Positions 19,213 to 23,361 of a DNA stretch of 23,361 nt are shown here, piece by piece. A program made the translations under genes and the position numbers. Numbering within the stretch: position 1 is the first letter of the stretch; each line of letters begins with the position of its first letter. This stretch comes from an uncultured Lysobacteraceae bacterium (GTDB lineage: Bacteria; Pseudomonadota; Gammaproteobacteria; Xanthomonadales; Xanthomonadaceae): assembly GCA_946482565.1 (NCBI GenBank), contig CAMLSB010000014.1, forward strand, positions 1-23,361, written 5' to 3'. A model generated the notes under the pieces. It ran no database searches. It saw only the letters and a list, made by a program, of their open reading frames with translations, and was not told the DNA's origin.

Positions 19213-19233
19213 CGCCAAGCCACTGATTTACGG

Positions 19234-19239
19234 CATAAT
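19234..19239 (+). promoter_or_regulatory. Probable -10 of the rpmB-rpmG promoter
   Basis: CATAAT lies 96 bases before the rpmB ATG, just past the DUF885 gene end. The resulting leader of about 90 nt includes a small GGCCGG/CCGGCC hairpin near 19258-19272. No convincing -35 is seen. Confidence 0.4.
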
Positions 19240-19335
19240 CGCCGGCTCGCTGCGCCTGGCCGGATCCCCGGCCCGCCCATCGAGGCCGAAGGTCCCCGGG
19301 CTACGGGAGCCAACCATTACCTTTCGAGGTGCGTT

Positions 19336-19572
19336 ATGTCCCGCGTATGCCAAGTCACCGGCAAGGGCGTGCAGGCCGGCAACAACGTCTCGCACGCCAA
19401 CAACAAGACCCGCCGCCGCTTCCTGCCGAACCTGCACGAGCGCCGCTTCTGGGTCGCCAGCGAGAACCGCTGGGTCAAGCTGAGGGTTTCCGCGCACGCG
19501 CTGCGCACCATCGACAAGAACGGGATCGATTCGGTCCTGGCCGATCTCCGCGCCCGCGGCGAAAAGGTCTGA
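19336..19572 (+). CDS. rpmB: 50S ribosomal protein L28
   Basis: A component of the large ribosomal subunit, 78 residues, matching the usual bacterial length of 77-78. The start [20 protein letters not shown], followed by [12 protein letters not shown] and [16 protein letters not shown], is typical. The ribosome binding site GAGGTG lies four bases before the ATG. It is followed after 10 bp by rpmG, the usual L28-L33 operon. Confidence 0.97.
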   Translation: MSRVCQVTGKGVQAGNNVSHANNKTRRRFLPNLHERRFWVASENRWVKLRVSAHALRTIDKNGIDSVLADLRARGEKV

Positions 19573-19582
19573 GGAGGACGAC

Positions 19583-19747
19583 ATGGCGAGCAAGCGCGAC
19601 AAGATCCGCCTGGTGTCCACCGCCGACACCGGCCACTTCTACACCACCGACAAGAACAAGAAGAACACGCCGAACAAGATGGAGGTCAAGAAGTACGACC
19701 CCGTCGTCCGGAAGCACGTGATCTACAAGGAAGCCAAGATCAAGTAA
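19583..19747 (+). CDS. rpmG: 50S ribosomal protein L33
   Basis: A large-subunit ribosomal protein of 54 residues ([20 protein letters not shown]...YKEAKIK). It is the cysteine-free form without the CxxC zinc-ribbon pairs. A strong Shine-Dalgarno, GAGGAGG (19571-19577), overlaps the rpmB stop codon and lies five bases before the ATG. A terminator follows 21 bp after the stop. Confidence 0.97.
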   Translation: MASKRDKIRLVSTADTGHFYTTDKNKKNTPNKMEVKKYDPVVRKHVIYKEAKIK

Positions 19748-19768
19748 TTGATCTGGTTTCGTAGGAAG

Positions 19769-19792
19769 GCCCGCCAGATGGCGGGCTTTTTT
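19769..19792 (+). terminator. Rho-independent terminator of rpmB-rpmG
   Basis: GCCCGCCA (19769-19776) pairs perfectly with TGGCGGGC (19779-19786) around a GA loop and is followed by TTTTTT (19787-19792). Confidence 0.95.
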
Positions 19793-19944
19793 ATGGGGCC
19801 AAACTTACATTGGCAAATAAAAGGCTTCCAAAAAGGCGCGCTAATTTACGCCAAATAAAATTAACCATCTGATTTCATTAGATAAATTTATGGGATCAGA
19901 GCCAAACTTTGGCCATATCTCAGCCGGGTCCGAGACCCCGCCGT
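19793..19944. other. AT-rich junction segment with small palindromes
   Basis: This 152-bp gene-free stretch is far richer in A/T than the surrounding chromosome. It contains GCCAAA-c-TTTGGC (19901-19913), a similar gccaa...ttggc (19798-19814), TCTGAT/ATCAGA arms (19868-19873 and 19895-19900), a repeated gc(c)aaataaaa (19813-19822 and 19850-19860) and a GGGTC-cga-GACCC hairpin (19926-19938). It lies downstream of the AlbA_2 gene and marks the left end of the low-GC island. No gene was recognised. Confidence 0.5.
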
Positions 19945-21609
19945 TCAGCCCAGGATGTAGTAGGCGGCCCGTCGGGTGCCCATCTGGCGAAGGCAGTCTT
20001 CATCTCTAAGCTTCTTGAGCATTAGCTTTGCTTGGGCATCGGTAAGCCCGCACAACCCCACCACTTCGCTTCGGCGAATTTGTCCGTGCTGACGGACATA
20101 ATTCAGAATCATTTGTTCGTTCTGGATTGCCAAGAAGCCAGCTTGCCGCGTAAAGGCAGCCTTTTGTCCAATAGCCGCGTAGACGTTGGCTGACAAGGTA
20201 TAGCTTCGCGTCCTCGGGGTGCTCCCATGAGCTTGGACCAATCCGCTTTCCAGTAGTCCCTCAAGAGTGCGCTTTGCGCTCGCCGCGTCGCGGTGGATCC
20301 GCTGAGAGAGCTCATCCGGTGTGAGACGTCTTTCTTCCCGAAGTGCCGAGAGTGCAATCAAACCGTCAATGGGAAGACGGCCGCCTCGCTCTTCTTCTTG
20401 TTCCACCACGAAGCGCAAAAACCCAGCATCTGCTTCTCCAGTTGGGAGCCTAAGGACGACTTGGTCGGAAGTGGTGCCGCTATAGTCGGGCTCGGAACGG
20501 CCAAATCGAAGCATTCCTCTGTAAATGGCATCGACGCCACGTCCAGAACGTTCAGCGAGGCCAACCCGCTTCATTGCATCCGCCAAAGTCCTATTCCGTG
20601 GCCGAGGCTCCGTCGTCAGTAGATTCGCGAGCGTTACGCCTTCTACAAGACCGCCGGGATTGCTCAGAGTCAGCCCAGAGTCGTCGAGACGAATGTGAAC
20701 CGCGCCGATCTTGTGATAATCGCGGTGGATCAAGGCATTTGCCACGGCTTCACGAAATGCCGCCAAGTCAACCTTGGGGACGGGCACACGAAAAAGATCA
20801 ATTTGGATTTCTCGCTCCGGGTTATACGGGCGAAAATTTAGCTCAAGCCATTCAAGCGCCTTGATCAGAGGATAGTTTCGAAACTCGTTATAGGAGACCG
20901 CTTCCTGCGCTAGGACTTGGAAGGCGAACTCGTGCGTCGGAACCAGGCGTCTCAGAGAATCTACTTTGCCAATCATCAAGAGACCGGTAAGTGTCGGAAG
21001 CACCATTCCCGTCGTTGATGTAGTAAGACCAAGCGCGCCATCAAGCGCATGATCTTCCAAATCGAGTAGAACCCGATCTCCACCATGGCGCTCAACTGAT
21101 TGCCTCAGCCGCTCCCGTTCAATCGGATCGAGATCCGCCATGGTGGCGCCTTCGACTGGGAGCGAGGATGCATCCGATAATCCGAATCGGGTTGCATACG
21201 AAGCTCGGTCGTTCGGGAGCATCGGCACGCATTCGGGCTTTCCGTCATGACCGATTCTCCGGCGCAAATATTTGCCCCTAAGGGTCGAAACTTCGCTGCC
21301 GCCACGCCGGACAAAAATTCGGACGACCGTTTTGTCGTCGATATGTATTTCTTCTGTGGTTACGGATAGAGGTGGCGAGGTTCGCGAAGCTATTAGTCCT
21401 GATAAACCGTCGAGTAAATCCCGACTCGGGTGGAGACCGGTAACTGAACCATCATCCTCAACTCCGAGCCATAGCTCACCGCCCTCGGCATTGGCTAGAC
21501 AGACTGCGGCGTCCACAATGTCGGAGTCGGTCAGCCTATTGCGATCACTCTTGAACTCAACAGTGAGAGATTCGCAAGTCGGTAGTGGGCAAGTAGAGGT
21601 CGAGGACAT
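19945..21609 (-). CDS. AlbA_2 / GHKL-ATPase / winged-helix protein
   Basis: A 554-residue cytoplasmic protein. Residues about 12-130 form a Schlafen-type AlbA_2 domain: LTVEFKSDRN, VCLANAEGGELWLGVEDDGSVTGL split over 36-59, and a beta-strand ending KYLRRRIG. Residues about 285-390 form an HATPase_c_4-type ATP-binding domain as in many RecG-annotated proteins, with the N-box FREAVANALIHRDY (Glu287, Asn291), LTLSNPGGL, and RNRTLADAMKRVGLAERSGRG. Two winged-helix-like segments follow (about 415-470 and 495-550). Such proteins are usually labelled putative DNA-binding or ATP-dependent helicase-related, though no helicase motifs are present. The function is unknown. Family members are frequent in variable regions, so regulation or phage defence are only possibilities. 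The start at 21609 is 25 bp after the acs stop. Codon use differs sharply from its neighbours. Confidence 0.85.
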   Translation of the reverse strand: MSSTSTCPLPTCESLTVEFKSDRNRLTDSDIVDAAVCLANAEGGELWLGVEDDGSVTGLHPSRDLLDGLSGLIASRTSPPLSVTTEEIHIDDKTVVRIFVRRGGSEVSTLRGKYLRRRIGHDGKPECVPMLPNDRASYATRFGLSDASSLPVEGATMADLDPIERERLRQSVERHGGDRVLLDLEDHALDGALGLTTSTTGMVLPTLTGLLMIGKVDSLRRLVPTHEFAFQVLAQEAVSYNEFRNYPLIKALEWLELNFRPYNPEREIQIDLFRVPVPKVDLAAFREAVANALIHRDYHKIGAVHIRLDDSGLTLSNPGGLVEGVTLANLLTTEPRPRNRTLADAMKRVGLAERSGRGVDAIYRGMLRFGRSEPDYSGTTSDQVVLRLPTGEADAGFLRFVVEQEEERGGRLPIDGLIALSALREERRLTPDELSQRIHRDAASAKRTLEGLLESGLVQAHGSTPRTRSYTLSANVYAAIGQKAAFTRQAGFLAIQNEQMILNYVRQHGQIRRSEVVGLCGLTDAQAKLMLKKLRDEDCLRQMGTRRAAYYILG

Positions 21610-21634
21610 CTTCTTAGTATGTCGTCCGGAGTCT

Positions 21635-23361
<1,727 letters not shown>

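Noticed and set aside
17361..19226. LAB_N and DUF885 genes both end in the residues RASH, with similar CCAGCCACT strings and a third copy after 19218
   Set aside because: The shared stretch is only about 10 bases in low-complexity GC-rich DNA. Chance or a trivial duplication is enough to explain it.

Overview
The window is 23.4 kb of very GC-rich bacterial DNA, mostly core chromosome. High third-position GC, the gene set (rep, tdk, mutM, coniferyl-aldehyde-type dehydrogenase, rsmG-parA-parB, rpmB-rpmG, acs) and an aryl-polyene/xanthomonadin-type ligase beside a phosphopantetheinyl transferase fit a Xanthomonadaceae/Lysobacteraceae member (Lysobacter or Luteimonas-like). This assignment is inferred from protein resemblance and was not computed. 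No rRNA, tRNA, CRISPR array or transposase was found.

Layout. 1-2432: the 3'-truncated helicase gene rep (minus) and thymidine kinase tdk (plus) diverge from a shared promoter. 2429-5848 (minus): an ECF sigma factor followed by a transmembrane Ser/Thr kinase with a TPR-type C-terminus, whose stop codon interlocks with that of tdk. 5934-7369 (minus): a gamma-carbonic anhydrase-like protein and mutM. 7405-8856: an aldehyde dehydrogenase. 8896-9960 (minus): threonine aldolase. 10013-10780: exonuclease III. 10927-11196 (minus): a GlsB-type membrane protein. 11362-13461: a divergent adenylate-forming ligase and PPTase pair. 13462-13767: no gene, but a large composite inverted repeat. 13768-19212: a co-directional run rsmG, parA, parB, a GT2 glycosyltransferase interrupted by an in-frame amber codon, a LAB_N lipid-A-type membrane protein, and a DUF885 secreted protein. 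19336-19792: rpmB-rpmG with a strong terminator. 19793-21733: a lower-GC island carrying one AlbA_2/GHKL-ATPase/winged-helix gene. 21635-23361 (minus): acs, truncated at its 5' end by the window edge.

How the genes relate. Two DNA-repair genes (mutM, xth), a replication helicase (rep) and the chromosome-partition pair parAB are housekeeping. The sigma/kinase pair is a self-contained signalling unit. The ligase/PPTase pair could supply activated acyl or aryl groups and holo-carrier protein for a pigment or polyketide pathway encoded elsewhere. The GT2 and LAB_N genes look like a two-gene lipid or lipid A glycosylation module attached to the par operon.

Points most worth a second look: the amber codon in the GT2 gene; canonical G-quadruplex motifs on opposite strands flanking the rep/tdk promoter, each just upstream of a start codon; face-to-face, apparently leaderless promoters in a 35-bp gap; the 26-bp perfect inverted repeat before rsmG; and the low-GC island whose right edge appears to lie inside the 3' end of acs, because the last 32 acs codons switch to atypical codon use.
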